A stretch of 59,283 bases of DNA from contig QWHO01000001.1 of NCBI GenBank assembly GCA_021404945.1, positions 1-59,283 of the forward strand, read 5' to 3'. Positions 17,674 through 26,273 of this stretch are shown here, piece by piece; the stretch's first letter is position 1; the number at the start of each line of letters is the position of its first letter. A program made the translations under genes and the position numbers. The DNA comes from a bacterium CPR1. GTDB taxonomy: Bacteria; Vulcanimicrobiota; Xenobia; Xenobiales; QWHO01. A model generated the notes under the pieces. That model was not told the origin of the DNA, did not search any database, and saw only the letters and a program-made list of their open reading frames with translations.

Positions 17674-19113
17674 TTATACCCGGGCGCTCATGGTGCGCAC
17701 GAAGGCCTGCCAATTTGGTGGTGCCGCGCTGTCGGTAAAGGGCATGAGCTTCTTGTCGAGGCGGGCCAGCGAGCTGGTGGGAAGCTGCACTGAGAGACCG
17801 CAGGCCTCGTCATAACGCTGCGCGGTGTGGCGCGCGATGACCGCTTCGTCGACCTGCTCGCGCACTTTTACGGCCGCCTCCAGGATGGCGGCCGCGCGCG
17901 GTGAGGCGGCCGCCTGGGGGAATTTGACGTCGCTCTGCGACGAGAAGGGCCCCAGGCCGCTTTTCCGGGTGATCGACTTGCCCAGGTAGACCCGCTGCAG
18001 ATTGCGACAAAAGTGGCCCAGGTCGCCCATCCCCAGTTTCTCGCCGGTGGAGCGGTGGGGCCAATCCTTGGGATAGAGCTGGGTGGCCTTCACGGCTGCG
18101 GTCAGGGCCTCGGCGTTGGTGCCGATCTCGGCCTGCAGGAGAGCTCCCAGCTCGTCCAGGGCCTGCACGACCGCGGGTAGTTTCTGGGTATCCACCAGGG
18201 CCAGCGTCTCGGGTTGGGAATGCCCTCCCAGGACCTGGACCGACTCGACCATGGTTTTGCCCCATTTGGCCGGCGTAAAGGTTTTTCCCGCCATGCTGGC
18301 GGTGGTGCACAAGAGCAAATTCCCCATCACCCCGGCATTGATGGTTTCCTGGCTGACCAGCACGAAGCGAGCCCTGTCTCCGATACCGGCCACCGCCTCG
18401 AGGTTGCCTTCCAGGCACGACTCGAGCAACAGCACGTCGATGGGACGGCCAGCCTTCTGCACCGTCTCGTCCATCACCGTTCGATAATCCTTGTAGGGCA
18501 ACCCGGCCGCCTGGCGATAGCCCAGACCGTGCCCCATCATGTGCACGACCGTGACGTCTTGCCTGGGATACTTCTTCATTCCGTTGGCCAGAAAGTCGCT
18601 GATGGAAGGCAGGTCGCGCCTGGCCTCGAGGGGTTTTTCGGAAACCAGCCTGGAGTCGAGCGCTTTGGAGGTGTTGGCTGTCACCTCGTAGGTGCGGATT
18701 CCGCTCCAGGCGGGCTCGGCCATCTTTCTGCCCAGCATGGCCGAGTACACGTGCCCGGCGCCGCGCATGAAGAGGGAGGTGCCAAATCGGTGGATCACGC
18801 CCGCTCCGGCGGCGGCCAGTCCCAGCCCCAGCAGCGGACTCCCGCCGATCGCCAGGCCCGCGCCCAGGGCCACGGATGCTCCGGCGGCCACCAGCGCTCC
18901 CAATTTGATCACGCCTGTAGCCATTTTGCGACCGAATGGCATGGCCTTGCGCTCGAGCATCATCTCGCCGGTGAGCTGGTTGCCCCCGATGGCCCGGGCG
19001 TCTTCGATGCTGTTGAGGCTATCCACCGCCATCGGCTCGATGACGGCCTCGGTGGCGTCCATCCAGGTGACCAGGTGGACTCGGGTGGGAGGAGTGCGGT
19101 TGGGGATGTTCAC
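17674..19113 (-). CDS. clostripain-family (C11-like) cysteine peptidase
   Basis: About 479 residues from a GTG at 19113; the frame stays open to an ATG at 19236, but that leader would contain a strong hairpin (19156-19180) that looks like the upstream gene's terminator, and there is no good ribosome-binding site for either, so the start is uncertain. Residues ~65-115 hold a Gly/Ala-rich hydrophobic stretch (LGALVAAGASVALGAGLAIG) that could be a membrane hairpin. The catalytic part shows VVHMMGHGLG with His195 and LLLESCLEGNLEAVAG with Cys233, the His-Cys dyad arrangement of clan CD C11 peptidases, followed by RARFVLVSQETI as in clostripains. There is no Sec signal peptide. It is convergent with gspF (20-base gap), so not part of that operon. 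Substrate unknown. Confidence 0.7.
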   Translation of the reverse strand: MNIPNRTPPTRVHLVTWMDATEAVIEPMAVDSLNSIEDARAIGGNQLTGEMMLERKAMPFGRKMATGVIKLGALVAAGASVALGAGLAIGGSPLLGLGLAAAGAGVIHRFGTSLFMRGAGHVYSAMLGRKMAEPAWSGIRTYEVTANTSKALDSRLVSEKPLEARRDLPSISDFLANGMKKYPRQDVTVVHMMGHGLGYRQAAGLPYKDYRTVMDETVQKAGRPIDVLLLESCLEGNLEAVAGIGDRARFVLVSQETINAGVMGNLLLCTTASMAGKTFTPAKWGKTMVESVQVLGGHSQPETLALVDTQKLPAVVQALDELGALLQAEIGTNAEALTAAVKATQLYPKDWPHRSTGEKLGMGDLGHFCRNLQRVYLGKSITRKSGLGPFSSQSDVKFPQAAASPRAAAILEAAVKVREQVDEAVIARHTAQRYDEACGLSVQLPTSSLARLDKKLMPFTDSAAPPNWQAFVRTMSARV

Positions 19114-19149
19114 TGTCTGCAGAGATTCGCACTCGAGGCTGAAAGAACC

Positions 19150-19180
19150 TGGAAAGGGCGCGCCCCGCAGGGGCGCGCCC
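19150..19180 (-). terminator. strong GC hairpin, probable intrinsic terminator
   Basis: A perfect 11-bp stem (19156-19166 with 19170-19180) and a 3-base loop; read on the minus strand the stem is followed by TTTCC. It lies 100 bases downstream of the SpoVG-like gene and within the possible 5' leader of the peptidase gene, so it probably ends transcription of the former. The T run is short, so strength is uncertain. Confidence 0.5.
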
Positions 19181-19279
19181 TCCCTGACTGCTGGCTCTGA
19201 TGAAATGCTGCTGGCTTGCACTTGCCTGGTGGCCATCCCGAAGGATCGGCAAAACCTTCAGCAGGCGTCGCTCAACCCG

Positions 19280-19567
19280 TCAGTTGTTGGAAATGCCGCT
19301 CTTGCGGTAGGCCTCCACGGCCAGACGCTCGGCCTGCTCATGGAAGCGGCGGTCGGAGAAGTAGGCCGCCTGGTAGTAGCGGTCCTCTTTTCCCTTGCGC
19401 GAAGGCATGGACAGGAAAGGCTGGCCTTTGGGGTCCACAAAGATCCGGCACCAGACCGACAGCGGCCCGACGGTCAACAGCACGGCCGCCAGGCCCTTGC
19501 TCCCTTCCACCGGCTCGAAGGGAACGACCCGGGACACACAGATGGGAACGTCGATGGTTTCTTGCAT
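19280..19567 (-). CDS. SpoVG-like small protein
   Basis: 95 residues with a good ribosome-binding site (AAAGGAG, 8 bases before ATG). The order GLAAVLLTVGPLSVWCRIFV ... GQPFLSMPSRKGKEDRY ... FHEQAERLAVEAYRKSG matches the SpoVG fold: a beta-sheet with the FxxMPSRK loop followed by a C-terminal helix. SpoVG proteins are small site-specific DNA/RNA-binding regulators. Here the loop after MPSRK (normally TPDGEFRDIAHP) is replaced by KEDRYYQAAYFSDR, so specificity may differ. The gene is monocistronic, with a hairpin terminator downstream and three clear plus one degenerate GNAAC direct repeats in its promoter region. The similarity is judged by eye; moderate confidence. Confidence 0.6.
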   Translation of the reverse strand: MQETIDVPICVSRVVPFEPVEGSKGLAAVLLTVGPLSVWCRIFVDPKGQPFLSMPSRKGKEDRYYQAAYFSDRRFHEQAERLAVEAYRKSGISNN

Positions 19568-19648
19568 GGAATTGACTCCTTTGAAATGGTGCGGGTCCGG
19601 ACCCAATTCCAGCCTACGCTTGCAGTGTGAACGAAAGATGAGCAGCTG

Positions 19649-19686
19649 GTTGCGAGGCTGTTTCGAAAGTGTTACGAAATCTTTAA
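19649..19686 (-). promoter_or_regulatory. 11-base-spaced GNAAC repeat array (site A)
   Basis: Read on the minus strand, GTAAC begins at 19675, GAAAC at 19664 and GCAAC at 19653, with a degenerate TTAAA at 19686: successive units are exactly 11 bases apart. The array ends about 80 bases upstream of the SpoVG-like ATG. The same segment also contains an inverted repeat GTGTTA/TAACAC (19669-19689). The 11-base direct repeat layout is typical of OmpR/PhoB-family response-regulator sites; the regulator is not identified. Confidence 0.55.
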
Positions 19687-19734
19687 CACGAGAACGCAGG
19701 AAGGCAAGCCAGGTAGCCAAAATTCTAAGGGGGT

Positions 19735-21873
19735 ATGCCGGATCTCGAGCGACCCATATTGGCTCTGATGGGACACGTGCTGGATCAAGAAGATCCGGAG
19801 AAGCGCTCGCTTGAGACTGCCCAGCGCTGGTTCGAGAAGAAGGTCGGCCAGCCGGGCGGGAGCGATCGCGACGTGGCTCTGGCCCTGATCTGGCTGGCCG
19901 CCTGCCGGGTGCAGCTCTACAACATGAAGGGTGCCAGCCACACACTCGGGCATCTGCGAGCCCGCTTCCGTGGGCGGTTCCCCGACCTCGAACATGTGGC
20001 CAGCTTCATGGAGGTTCGCATGCAGGCCGAGCTGCGCGACCTTCGGGGCGGCCCCAACATGCTCGACCGCATTCCCAAGCTCAATTTGCCCGACCAGCGC
20101 CTCGTGCACCGCCTGGAAGCGGTGCGGTTGTTGTTACGAGGAGACTTTCTCTGCCTCATGGGCCAGATCAAGGTGGCCCACGATCTTTATCTGAAGTCGT
20201 TTGAAGCCTTGCGGGCCGGGCCAGCCCAGACCGAAGACCTGGTGATCACGGCAGAGCTCTACAACAGCCAGGGAATGGCCTTTTTCCGCGAAGGCAAAGG
20301 GGAAGAAGCCCTGAAAGCTTACGGCAATGCCGAGACGGTCTGCAAGCACATCGGCTTCAAGCTAGCTGAAGCGCGCTGCTACCGGGGCCGGGGCGAGCTG
20401 CACATGCACAAAAAGCAGCTTCAGGAGTCGACCCAGGAGCTGCGCCAGGCGCTGGAGATCTATCAGCAGTGCGGGGCTCCTCACGGCATCCTGAGCACCG
20501 GTTTGCTGCTCGGCCAGGTCCACTATCGCTTGACCGACTATCGCCAGGCGTTGCTTTACTACGAGGAAGCCAAGGTGCAGTGCGGTACCGGCAGCTTCGG
20601 TCGCGAGGAAAGCGAAGTCTGCGCCCGCATTGGCGAGATCTTGCTGGCCGAAGGACAGTATGAGAAAGCCGCCGAGTTTTTCGAGCAAGGCTTGCAACTG
20701 GCCACGAACAACCAGGACCCGCGCGGCCGCGCCTATGGCCTGATGCACGTGGGCCGCATCCAGCGCCTGCTGGGTAACTACATGCGCTCGGAAGCCTGCC
20801 TGGAAGACGCCGGACAACTCTTCCACAACGCCAACGACAAGGTGGGCCTGTGTCAGACCTTGCTGCAGCAGGTGCAGTGCTTTATCGAGCAAGGCAAGAC
20901 CACCCAGTCCCGCTCCTGTCTCGAGCAGCTCAAGGAAACGGCCCAGCGACTCGGTCGGCCCTTCGAGATCGGGCTGGCCGAGATGTTCGAGGGGGTGGTG
21001 CTGCGTCACGAAGGCCAGGCCGACGCGGCCCGCCGCCAGCTGGAGAAGTCTCTGGTCATGTTGGGGCAGGAGCCTGGCTTCTACACGGTCTGGTGCACCA
21101 TGGAGCTGGCCCAGGCCTTTGAGGACGCCGGCAATCGGAGCTCGGCGGTGAATCGTTTCAAAGAGGCGATCCAGTTCGGGCGCCAGCTGCGCCTGCCCGA
21201 CCTGGAGAAGCGCGCCCTGGACATGCTGGCTCGAGTGGACCGCTCGGAGTGGGCCAAAGCGCTGCACGGAGCCGGTGGGGGCTCGGCCCCCGTCAAACGG
21301 CGCAACGCCGGCCGGGTGTTCTTGTCGGTGCTCATGGTGGAGCTGCGCAACCTCACTCAGTTCGGCTCGTCTCACGAGCCCGATGAGACGGCCGCCCTGG
21401 CCAACCGCTTCTTCGAGGCGATGGCCACGGCCATCGTCGAGCACAAGGGCATCCTCAGCAAGGTGATGGGTGAGCGCATGCTGGCCGTCTTCGGGCTGGA
21501 CAGCCCCTGCGATCCATCCCAGGCTCTGGCCTGCGCCAACGATTGCTTGAACGAGTTTACCAAGCTGACCCGGGAGGATCCCTCGGCCGAGCTGGGCGTG
21601 GGTATGGCCATCGCCTCCGGGGAAGCCCTCGAGGGAATGCTCGGTCCCCGCGACCGGCTCGAGTACACGGTGGTGGGTCGCCCTGTCTCTCTTGTTCAGC
21701 GGTTGATCGGCCAGACCGACAACTTCGAGATTCTGGTCTGCAGCGACACCTTCCGCGCCATCGGTCACCAGGTCAGCCATCCCGTGGCCCGCGATCTCGC
21801 CGCCCGCGCCAACGAGCAGAAGCTGGTAGCCTATCAGGTTGCCAGCGCCCGTCCTCCGGCCCGAAAGAGCTGA
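19735..21873 (+). CDS. TPR protein with degenerate class III cyclase domain
   Basis: 712 residues; AAGGGGG stands just before the ATG. Residues ~1-500 are tetratricopeptide repeats (AYNxxG-type units such as LYNSQGMAFFREGKGEEALK, CARIGEILLAEGQYEKAAEF, GLMHVGRIQRLLGNYMRSEA). Residues ~525-705 are a class III nucleotide cyclase homology domain (VFLSVLMVELRNLTQFGS ... SKVMGERMLAVFG ... LEYTVVGRPVSLVQRL). The two metal-binding aspartates of the family are replaced by Glu536 and Glu580, with the normal 44-residue spacing retained, and the transition-state Asn of VNLAxR is Ser (VSLVQR). It may therefore have altered metal use or act only as a sensor/scaffold. No membrane segments are seen. It is divergent from the SpoVG-like gene. 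Confidence 0.85.
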   Translation: MPDLERPILALMGHVLDQEDPEKRSLETAQRWFEKKVGQPGGSDRDVALALIWLAACRVQLYNMKGASHTLGHLRARFRGRFPDLEHVASFMEVRMQAELRDLRGGPNMLDRIPKLNLPDQRLVHRLEAVRLLLRGDFLCLMGQIKVAHDLYLKSFEALRAGPAQTEDLVITAELYNSQGMAFFREGKGEEALKAYGNAETVCKHIGFKLAEARCYRGRGELHMHKKQLQESTQELRQALEIYQQCGAPHGILSTGLLLGQVHYRLTDYRQALLYYEEAKVQCGTGSFGREESEVCARIGEILLAEGQYEKAAEFFEQGLQLATNNQDPRGRAYGLMHVGRIQRLLGNYMRSEACLEDAGQLFHNANDKVGLCQTLLQQVQCFIEQGKTTQSRSCLEQLKETAQRLGRPFEIGLAEMFEGVVLRHEGQADAARRQLEKSLVMLGQEPGFYTVWCTMELAQAFEDAGNRSSAVNRFKEAIQFGRQLRLPDLEKRALDMLARVDRSEWAKALHGAGGGSAPVKRRNAGRVFLSVLMVELRNLTQFGSSHEPDETAALANRFFEAMATAIVEHKGILSKVMGERMLAVFGLDSPCDPSQALACANDCLNEFTKLTREDPSAELGVGMAIASGEALEGMLGPRDRLEYTVVGRPVSLVQRLIGQTDNFEILVCSDTFRAIGHQVSHPVARDLAARANEQKLVAYQVASARPPARKS

Positions 21874-22071
21874 GTCTTTCAGCCGGTGACTTTTCGATTC
21901 TCGCTGAAGAAGTTGGCGGCGCACGCTCAAACTCGTGGGTTTTGCCTTTTGCTTCCAGGAGCTCTGCCCGCACCAGGGCCGGATGAGTTTTGCTCTCGCT
22001 GGGGGCGAGAGACACTCCTTGCAAGTCAGGCTCTGATCGACTAGACTCCCCAGGTCCCCCAAAAAGGAATC

Positions 22072-22107
22072 TTGACCGCCATGGTCAATATTGACATTGG
22101 TGGTCAA
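22072..22107 (+). promoter_or_regulatory. two tandem palindromic operators of the suf operon
   Basis: Two 17-bp palindromes of the form TTGACM-N5-GGTCAA: the first at 22072-22088 (TTGACC/GGTCAA), the second at 22091-22107 (TTGACA/GGTCAA), centre to centre 19 bases. The second contains the -35 hexamer, so an occupied site would block RNA polymerase. Their place directly before the rrf2 gene that opens the operon suggests autoregulation by that regulator. The sequence is not the type 1 IscR site known from enterobacteria. Confidence 0.75.
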
Positions 22108-22120
22108 GATTTCGTACAAT
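22091..22120 (+). promoter_or_regulatory. sigma-70-type promoter of the suf operon
   Basis: -35 TTGACA (22091-22096), 18-base spacer, -10 TACAAT (22115-22120). The -35 matches the vegetative consensus fully and the -10 at 5 of 6 positions, rare in this GC-rich window. Transcription would start near 22127, about 30 bases before the rrf2 start codon. Confidence 0.75.
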
Positions 22121-22158
22121 GCCTTCGAGCTTGAGAAGTGGAGGGAACCACGGCCTTG

Positions 22159-22602
22159 ATGAAGCTATCGACCAGAAGCAGCTACGGGCTCAGGGCGGCC
22201 ATCGCCCTGGCTCACCGCTTCGATCAGCCGGCTCAGACCGTGGCTGTTCTGGCTGAAGAGAACGCCATCCCCCGCCGCTACCTCGAGCAGATCCTGAACC
22301 GGCTGCGACGCAAGGGGTTAGTCGAGGCCAATCGGGGTCCCAAAGGCGGCTATCGGTTGGCGCAGCCACCGGCCCGCATCACGGTGGGAGACATCGTGCG
22401 CGCGGTCGAGGGCGATCTCGAGCCGGTGCTGTGCAGTCAGCCAGAGCATCGCTCGAGCGACTGTCGCACCGTCTCGCAGTGCCTCAGCCGAAGGCTCTGC
22501 CATCAACTTGAGAATACGCTGCTGACCGTGCTCGACGGCACCACGCTGGAAGACCTGGCGGGGTCGCATCCGGTACTGGTCAGCTTACGACTGGAGAGGT
22601 GA
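22159..22602 (+). CDS. Rrf2-family regulator of the suf operon (IscR/SufR-like)
   Basis: 147 residues from ATG 22159 (MKLSTRSSYGLRAAIALA, the classical Rrf2 start); a TTG one codon earlier and a GTG at 22138 are alternatives; GGAGGG lies at 22140. The winged helix spans residues 1-80 (YLEQILNRLRRKGLVEANRG, GGYRLAQ). Four cysteines follow: Cys92-x9-Cys102-x5-Cys108-x5-Cys114. IscR has three (x5, x5) that bind a 2Fe-2S cluster, so the set here fits cluster sensing with a variant spacing. It is the first gene of the suf operon, behind two palindromic operators, so it probably represses the operon when clusters are sufficient. Confidence 0.88.
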   Translation: MKLSTRSSYGLRAAIALAHRFDQPAQTVAVLAEENAIPRRYLEQILNRLRRKGLVEANRGPKGGYRLAQPPARITVGDIVRAVEGDLEPVLCSQPEHRSSDCRTVSQCLSRRLCHQLENTLLTVLDGTTLEDLAGSHPVLVSLRLER

Positions 22603-22605
22603 CCA

Positions 22606-23376
22606 ATGTCGGACGCGCCGTTGCTGCAGCTTGAAGACCTGCATGTGCAAGTGGAGGGGAAGGAGATTCTTCGTGGAGTCAACCTGACTGTGCGGAAAGG
22701 TGAGATTCACGCCCTGATGGGCCCCAACGGATCGGGCAAATCCACCCTGTCCAACACCATCATGGGCCATCCCAACTATGAGGTCACAAAGGGTCGCATT
22801 TTGTTTGAAGGTGAGGAGCTGGTCGAGCTTGAGCCCGACGAGCGGGCCAAGCTGGGCATCTTCCTGGCCTTCCAGTACCCCACTTCGATTCCCGGCGTGA
22901 CCCTGGCCAACTTTTTGCAGGCCTCTTTGAAGGCCATCCGGGGCGCCGAAAACGTGAAACCGCTCGAGTTCCGTAAGGAGCTGCTGGGCCGTATGAAAGA
23001 ATTAGGCATCAATCAAGAGTTTGCCAAGCGTTACGTCAACGAGGGCTTTTCGGGGGGCGAGAAAAAGCGCTGTGAGATCTTGCAGATGGCGCTGCTCAAC
23101 CCCAAGCTGTCCCTGCTCGACGAGACCGACTCCGGGCTGGACATCGACGCTCTTCGCATCGTGGCCGACGGTGTCAACCAGTTGATCAACCCGGAGATGG
23201 GCGTGCTGGTGATCACCCATTACCAGCGGCTGCTCAACCATATCAAGCCGCACTTCGTGCACGTCCTGGTCAACGGCAAGCTGGTCCAGAGTGGTGGTCC
23301 CGAGCTGGCTTTGACCCTGGAAGAGCGCGGCTATGACGAGCTGCTGCAAGCCCACGCCGTGCCGGCCGGCGCATAA
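22606..23376 (+). CDS. sufC: SufC, ABC-type ATPase of Fe-S cluster assembly
   Basis: 256 residues starting 3 bases after the regulator stop, with GAGAGGTG as ribosome-binding site. Walker A is [10 protein letters not shown], the ABC signature region is [15 protein letters not shown], and Walker [15 protein letters not shown] shows the DETDSGLD form specific to Suf[14 protein letters not shown] is the Q-loop region. SufC binds SufB and SufD and drives conformational changes in the SufBC2D scaffold using ATP. It is cytosolic. The length matches the family. Confidence 0.98.
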   Translation: MSDAPLLQLEDLHVQVEGKEILRGVNLTVRKGEIHALMGPNGSGKSTLSNTIMGHPNYEVTKGRILFEGEELVELEPDERAKLGIFLAFQYPTSIPGVTLANFLQASLKAIRGAENVKPLEFRKELLGRMKELGINQEFAKRYVNEGFSGGEKKRCEILQMALLNPKLSLLDETDSGLDIDALRIVADGVNQLINPEMGVLVITHYQRLLNHIKPHFVHVLVNGKLVQSGGPELALTLEERGYDELLQAHAVPAGA

Positions 23377-23388
23377 GGAGGAGAAGCT

Positions 23389-24798
23389 ATGAGTTCCGAC
23401 GCCGCCACCCTCCAGGAGATTGGCAACGACTACAAGTACGGTTTCCACGACGCTGAGGATTACGTCTTCAAGTCGGGCAAGGGCCTCACCCGCGAGCTGG
23501 TCTTAGAGATGTCTCGCATGAAGGGAGAGCCCCAGTGGATGCTGGATATCCGCCTGCACGCCCTGGAGGTGTTCCACTCCAAGCCGCTGCCCGAATGGGG
23601 CGGAGAGCTCAGGGAGATTGACTTCGAGAACATCCACTATTACGTGCGCCCCTCCGAGAAGAGCGAGAAGAACTGGGACGACGTCCCCGAGTACATCAAG
23701 AATACCTTCGACAAGCTGGGCATCCCCGAGGCCGAGCGCAAGTTCCTGGCCGGAGTGAGCGCCCAGTACGAGTCCGAGGTCGTCTATCACTCGATCCGCG
23801 AGGATCTCGAGAAAGAAGGCGTCATCTTCCTGGACATGGACTCGGCTCTGCGCGAGTTTCCCGACATCGTCAGGAAGTACTTCGGCACGGTCATCCCCAC
23901 CGAGGACAACAAGTTCGCTGCCCTCAACACGGCCGTGTGGAGTGGCGGCTCCTTCATCCTGGTGCCCAGAGGCGTTCGGGTGGAGATCCCGCTGCAGGCC
24001 TACTTCCGCATCAATGCCCAGAATATGGGCCAGTTCGAGCGTACGCTCATCATCACCGAGCCGGGCTCCTACGTGCACTACATCGAAGGTTGCACGGCCC
24101 CGATCTACTCGAGCGATTCGCTGCACTCGGCGGTGGTCGAGCTGATCGCCATGGAGGGCTCAACCATCCGCTACACGACCATCCAGAACTGGTCCAGCAA
24201 CGTCTACAACCTGGTCACCAAGCGGGCCCAGGCCTTCAAGAACGCCACCGTCGAGTGGGTGGACGGCAACCTCGGATCCAAGCTGACCATGAAATACCCG
24301 GCCGTCTATCTGATGGAGGAGGGCGCGCGCGGCGAGGTGTTGTCCATCGCCTACGCCGGCAAAGGCCAGCATCAGGACGCTGGCGCCAAGATGGTGCACG
24401 TGGCGCCCAACACGGCTTCCACCGTGCTCAGCAAATCCATCTCCAAGGACGGTGGGCGCACTTCCTACCGCGGGCTGGTCAAGGTTTACCCCGGCGCCCA
24501 CGACATCAAGTGCAATGTGCGCTGCGACGCGCTCTTGCTCGATGAGGACTCGCGCTCGGACACCTATCCCTCCATGGAGATCGATAACAAAGACGTGCAG
24601 ATCGGCCACGAGGCGACGGTCAGCAAGGTGGGCGACGAGCAACTCTTCTACCTGATGAGCCGCGGCCTGTCTGAGAACGACGCCATCGCCATGATCGTGA
24701 ACGGATTCTTCGAGCCGTTCATCAAGGAGCTGCCGCTGGAATATGCGGTCGAGCTCAACCGGCTGATCCAGTTGGAAATGGAGGGCTCGATCGGCTGA
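23389..24798 (+). CDS. sufB: SufB, Fe-S cluster scaffold subunit
   Basis: 469 residues with a strong ribosome-binding site (AAGGAGGAG). The sequence is typical from the N-terminal helical part ([20 protein letters not shown]) through the beta-helix core ([15 protein letters not shown] with the conserved Cys; [15 protein letters not shown]) to the C-terminus ([20 protein letters not shown]). SufB accepts persulfide sulfur and, with SufC and SufD, assembles the nascent cluster. The order sufC-sufB-sufD differs from the enterobacterial B-C-D order. Confidence 0.98.
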   Translation: MSSDAATLQEIGNDYKYGFHDAEDYVFKSGKGLTRELVLEMSRMKGEPQWMLDIRLHALEVFHSKPLPEWGGELREIDFENIHYYVRPSEKSEKNWDDVPEYIKNTFDKLGIPEAERKFLAGVSAQYESEVVYHSIREDLEKEGVIFLDMDSALREFPDIVRKYFGTVIPTEDNKFAALNTAVWSGGSFILVPRGVRVEIPLQAYFRINAQNMGQFERTLIITEPGSYVHYIEGCTAPIYSSDSLHSAVVELIAMEGSTIRYTTIQNWSSNVYNLVTKRAQAFKNATVEWVDGNLGSKLTMKYPAVYLMEEGARGEVLSIAYAGKGQHQDAGAKMVHVAPNTASTVLSKSISKDGGRTSYRGLVKVYPGAHDIKCNVRCDALLLDEDSRSDTYPSMEIDNKDVQIGHEATVSKVGDEQLFYLMSRGLSENDAIAMIVNGFFEPFIKELPLEYAVELNRLIQLEMEGSIG

Positions 24799-25967
24799 TG
24801 GCTACCGCTGTTCTTGAATCCATCGCGCTCAAGCTGTCTGACGACGCCTCGCCCGAGCGCAAGAAAGCCTACCAGGAAGCCCTTGAGCTGCCTTTCCCCA
24901 GCTCCAAGGATGAGGCCTGGCGGCGGACTCCTCCCGACAAGTTCCACCCCGGCCAACTGGCCTGGTCGGAGGTGATCACCAGCTCCAGCTTGCTGGGCAA
25001 GGCGGCCCTGCCCGAGGGCGTGTTGCAAGGCGACCTGAAAACCGCTCCGGTGCAGGCTGAATTGGGCCAGCTGGCCCCCCGCAACGTCTTCAGCAAGCTC
25101 AATGAGGCCTTCTGGTCGAACGGAGCCTTTGTGCAGCTGGGCAAAGAGCAAGTCTTGCAGAGCCCGCTCCATTTCGAGCACCAGGTTCCCAGGGGCGGGG
25201 CAGCTTTTCCACGCAGTCTGCTCCGGGCCGGGCGCTTCTCTCGAGGCATCGTGGTGGAGAGCTACACTTCCTCGGATCAGGACACGCTGGCCATCCCGGT
25301 CACCGAGCTCTTCCTGGAGGCGGGGGCCAGGTTGGACTACGTGGTCTACCACAACTGGGGCCCCAATACACGCTACCTGCCCATCCTGCGCGCGCGCCTG
25401 GACAAAGACTCCCACCTGCGGGCTCTGTTCGTCAGCGTGGGTGGCCAGATGGGCAAGAACTTCATGGAGGGCGACCTGGATGGAGAGGGCTGCAAGTCCG
25501 AGATGCTTGGCTTGATCTTCGGTCAGGGGCGCCAGCACCTGGACACGGATGCGCTTCACTACCACAACGTGGCCCACACCACCTCGGACGTGCTGTTCCA
25601 CGTCGCTCTCACCGGGCGCGCTCGCTCGGTCTTTGCAGGCAACATCGCCGTGGCTCACGGGGCCCAGAAGACCGACGCTTACCAGCGAAACCGCAACCTG
25701 CTGCTCTCCGACAGGGCCCGCGCCGACGCGATGCCCAAGCTGGAGATCAGCGCCAACGACGTGCGCTGCACCCACGGAGCCACCTTCGCCACCTACGATC
25801 CCAACCAGCAATTCTACCTGCGCTCGCGTGGTCTCACCAAAACGCAGGCTGAGCACCTGCTGGTCACGGGCTTCTACCAGGAAGTCTATGGCCGGCTTGA
25901 GCACGAGGAGCTGTTGGGCTGGCTCAATGAGCAGATGGAGAAGGTGTTGGCGCAGGCACTGGGCTGA
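24798..25967 (+). CDS. sufD: SufD, Fe-S cluster assembly subunit
   Basis: 389 residues; ATG overlaps the sufB stop by one base (TGATG). The beta-helix core shows SFxSGxxRxxFAGNI-type sequence (GRARSVFAGNIAVAHGAQKT), LLLSDRARADAMPKLEI and DVRCTHGATFATYDPNQQF, containing the conserved His of SufD near the SufB interface. SufD is a SufB paralogue needed for iron acquisition in the SufBC2D complex. The N-terminal ~110 residues are more divergent than in SufB, as usual. Confidence 0.96.
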   Translation: MATAVLESIALKLSDDASPERKKAYQEALELPFPSSKDEAWRRTPPDKFHPGQLAWSEVITSSSLLGKAALPEGVLQGDLKTAPVQAELGQLAPRNVFSKLNEAFWSNGAFVQLGKEQVLQSPLHFEHQVPRGGAAFPRSLLRAGRFSRGIVVESYTSSDQDTLAIPVTELFLEAGARLDYVVYHNWGPNTRYLPILRARLDKDSHLRALFVSVGGQMGKNFMEGDLDGEGCKSEMLGLIFGQGRQHLDTDALHYHNVAHTTSDVLFHVALTGRARSVFAGNIAVAHGAQKTDAYQRNRNLLLSDRARADAMPKLEISANDVRCTHGATFATYDPNQQFYLRSRGLTKTQAEHLLVTGFYQEVYGRLEHEELLGWLNEQMEKVLAQALG

Positions 25968-26272
25968 TGGCCAGCTATCCGGCCGGCCCGGCCGATCTTC
26001 AGGATGGGCAGTTGAGGGTGGTGGACACTCCTTACGAGCAGTTGGTCCTCTGTCGGGTGGAGGGCCGCTACTACGCGGTGGAAAATCGCTGCTCGCACGA
26101 CGACGGACCTCTTTCCGGGGGAAGCCTGGAGGGCTGCGAGATCGAGTGCCCCCGTCACGGCGCGCGCTTTGACGTGCGCACCGGCAAGCCGCTCTGCATG
26201 CCGGCCGTGGTGGGCATCTCCACCTATGAGGTGGAGGAGGTCCAGGGGCAGCTCGTGGTGGAGGTCGATTGA
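25967..26272 (+). CDS. Rieske-type 2Fe-2S ferredoxin
   Basis: 101 residues, again with a TGATG one-base overlap. Cluster ligands are CSH in RCSHDDGPLSGG and CPRH in IECPRHGARFD, separated by 16 residues, as in bacterial Rieske ferredoxins of the NirD/BphA3 type; VCMPAVVGISTYEVE-like C-terminus (LCMPAVVGISTYEVEE). There is no membrane anchor. Its place between sufD and sufS suggests a redox partner or a client in cluster assembly; such small Rieske proteins are found in some suf operons, but their role is not settled. Confidence 0.92.
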   Translation: MASYPAGPADLQDGQLRVVDTPYEQLVLCRVEGRYYAVENRCSHDDGPLSGGSLEGCEIECPRHGARFDVRTGKPLCMPAVVGISTYEVEEVQGQLVVEVD

Positions 26273-26273
26273 C

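Noticed and set aside
19669-19689. GTGTTA-N9-TAACAC palindrome as an independent operator
   Set aside because: It overlaps the GNAAC direct repeat and can arise from it; the direct repeat explains more of the sequence, so I do not list it separately.
21773-22024. 83-codon minus-strand frame between the TPR-cyclase gene and suf promoter
   Set aside because: Overlaps the cyclase C-terminus in antisense, no ribosome-binding site, no recognisable motif. The gap 21874-22071 otherwise shows only a CTCTCGC/GCGAGAG inverted repeat without a T run.
20362-22119. 585-codon minus-strand frame antisense to the TPR-cyclase gene
   Set aside because: The plus strand shows clear TPR and cyclase motifs; the antisense frame also runs over the suf operators.
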